A stretch of 14,815 nucleotides of DNA from a bacterium (lineage in GTDB: Bacteria > BMS3Abin14), in contig JARGFV010000062.1 of assembly GCA_029210545.1 (NCBI GenBank), forward strand, positions 1-14,815, written 5' to 3'. The position numbers and the translations under genes are program-made. Below are positions 14,683 to 14,815 of the stretch, in pieces; the first letter of the stretch is position 1; every line of letters begins with the position of its first letter. The notes beneath the pieces were generated by a model. That model searched no databases, was not told the origin of the DNA, and saw only the letters and a list, made by a program, of their open reading frames with translations.

Positions 14683-14703
14683 CACAACCTATTGTGAATT
14701 ATA
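14683..14703 (-). promoter_or_regulatory. Promoter -10 and small dyad ahead of the binding-protein/kinase pair
   Basis: On the minus strand a perfect TATAAT occupies 14703-14698, about 55 bases before the lipoprotein ATG. No good -35 hexamer is seen at 16-18 bases, so an activator or extended contacts may be needed. A small perfect dyad, CACAA-CCTA-TTGTG, lies at 14683-14696 over the expected initiation site and could be an operator. Confidence 0.45.
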
Positions 14704-14815
14704 GCCCGGCGGTTTCAAGTTCGAAGTGCAACAGGGTTTAAGATGCGCCCATAATATTCTTCAAAATTAAAGTCCGGCAAGAAGATTTCCGCCGGGCACT
14801 TCCAGCCAAGGCTTT
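14704..14815. other. Window end without a gene
   Basis: No coding sequence is supported here. CCGGC and GCCGG flank a 12-base loop near 14773-14794, which could be the end of a neighbouring transcription unit beyond the window. Confidence 0.4.

Noticed and set aside
1-14815. tRNA, rRNA, insertion sequence or phage genes
   Set aside because: None recognised on either strand; no transposase, integrase or structural phage motif was seen.

Overview
The window looks like chromosomal DNA of a G+C-rich Gram-negative bacterium, most likely an uncultured member of the former Deltaproteobacteria (Desulfobacterota/Geobacter-like). This rests on gene content: DUF1844 protein, DUF4388 (PATAN) protein, a TPR/zinc-ribbon membrane protein, PhoH, PgpH-type HD phosphodiesterase and YbeY in one run, a lipoprotein signal, a prepilin, and a HisKA_2 kinase with a Cys-rich PAS. 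The taxonomic call is inference from domain content; no rRNA or tRNA gene is present to confirm it.

Region 1 (149-7569, minus strand) is a compact six-gene operon transcribed right to left: DUF1844 protein, TPR/zinc-ribbon membrane protein, DUF4388 protein with a pseudopilin-like C-terminus, phoH, PgpH-type 7TM-HD phosphodiesterase, ybeY. Junctions are 12 bp, 4 bp, a 4-base GTGA overlap, about 1 bp, and an unusually long 98-base overlap. A sigma70-like promoter (TTGCCA, 18 bp, TATATT) lies about 120 bp ahead of the first gene. The last three genes pair RNA processing (YbeY, PhoH) with cyclic-di-AMP turnover (PgpH-type HD), a neighbourhood known from many bacteria. The first three are envelope or unknown-function proteins.

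Region 2 (about 7723-8135) has no gene. It is packed with short perfect hairpins, a tandem 14-mer, and two copies of a palindromic repeat that recurs at the left edge of the window and at 10728-10774.

Region 3 (8136-10635, minus strand) holds an aldehyde dehydrogenase and a pirin. The gap between them contains a perfect 21-bp inverted repeat. A 583-bp gene-free gap (10636-11218) follows, holding another palindromic repeat copy.

Region 4 (11219-14644) has a single plus-strand type IV prepilin-like gene converging on a minus-strand pair: a PhnD-family substrate-binding lipoprotein translationally coupled (GTGA) to a membrane HisKA_2 histidine kinase. The pair looks like a two-protein sensor for a small oxyanion-like or other ligand; no transporter or response regulator is visible in the window.

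I did not find a clearly new defence or mobile system. The points most worth a second look are the dispersed palindromic repeat family and its hairpin array, the PhnD-kinase pair, the DUF4388/pseudopilin-like chimera, and the long pgpH/ybeY overlap.
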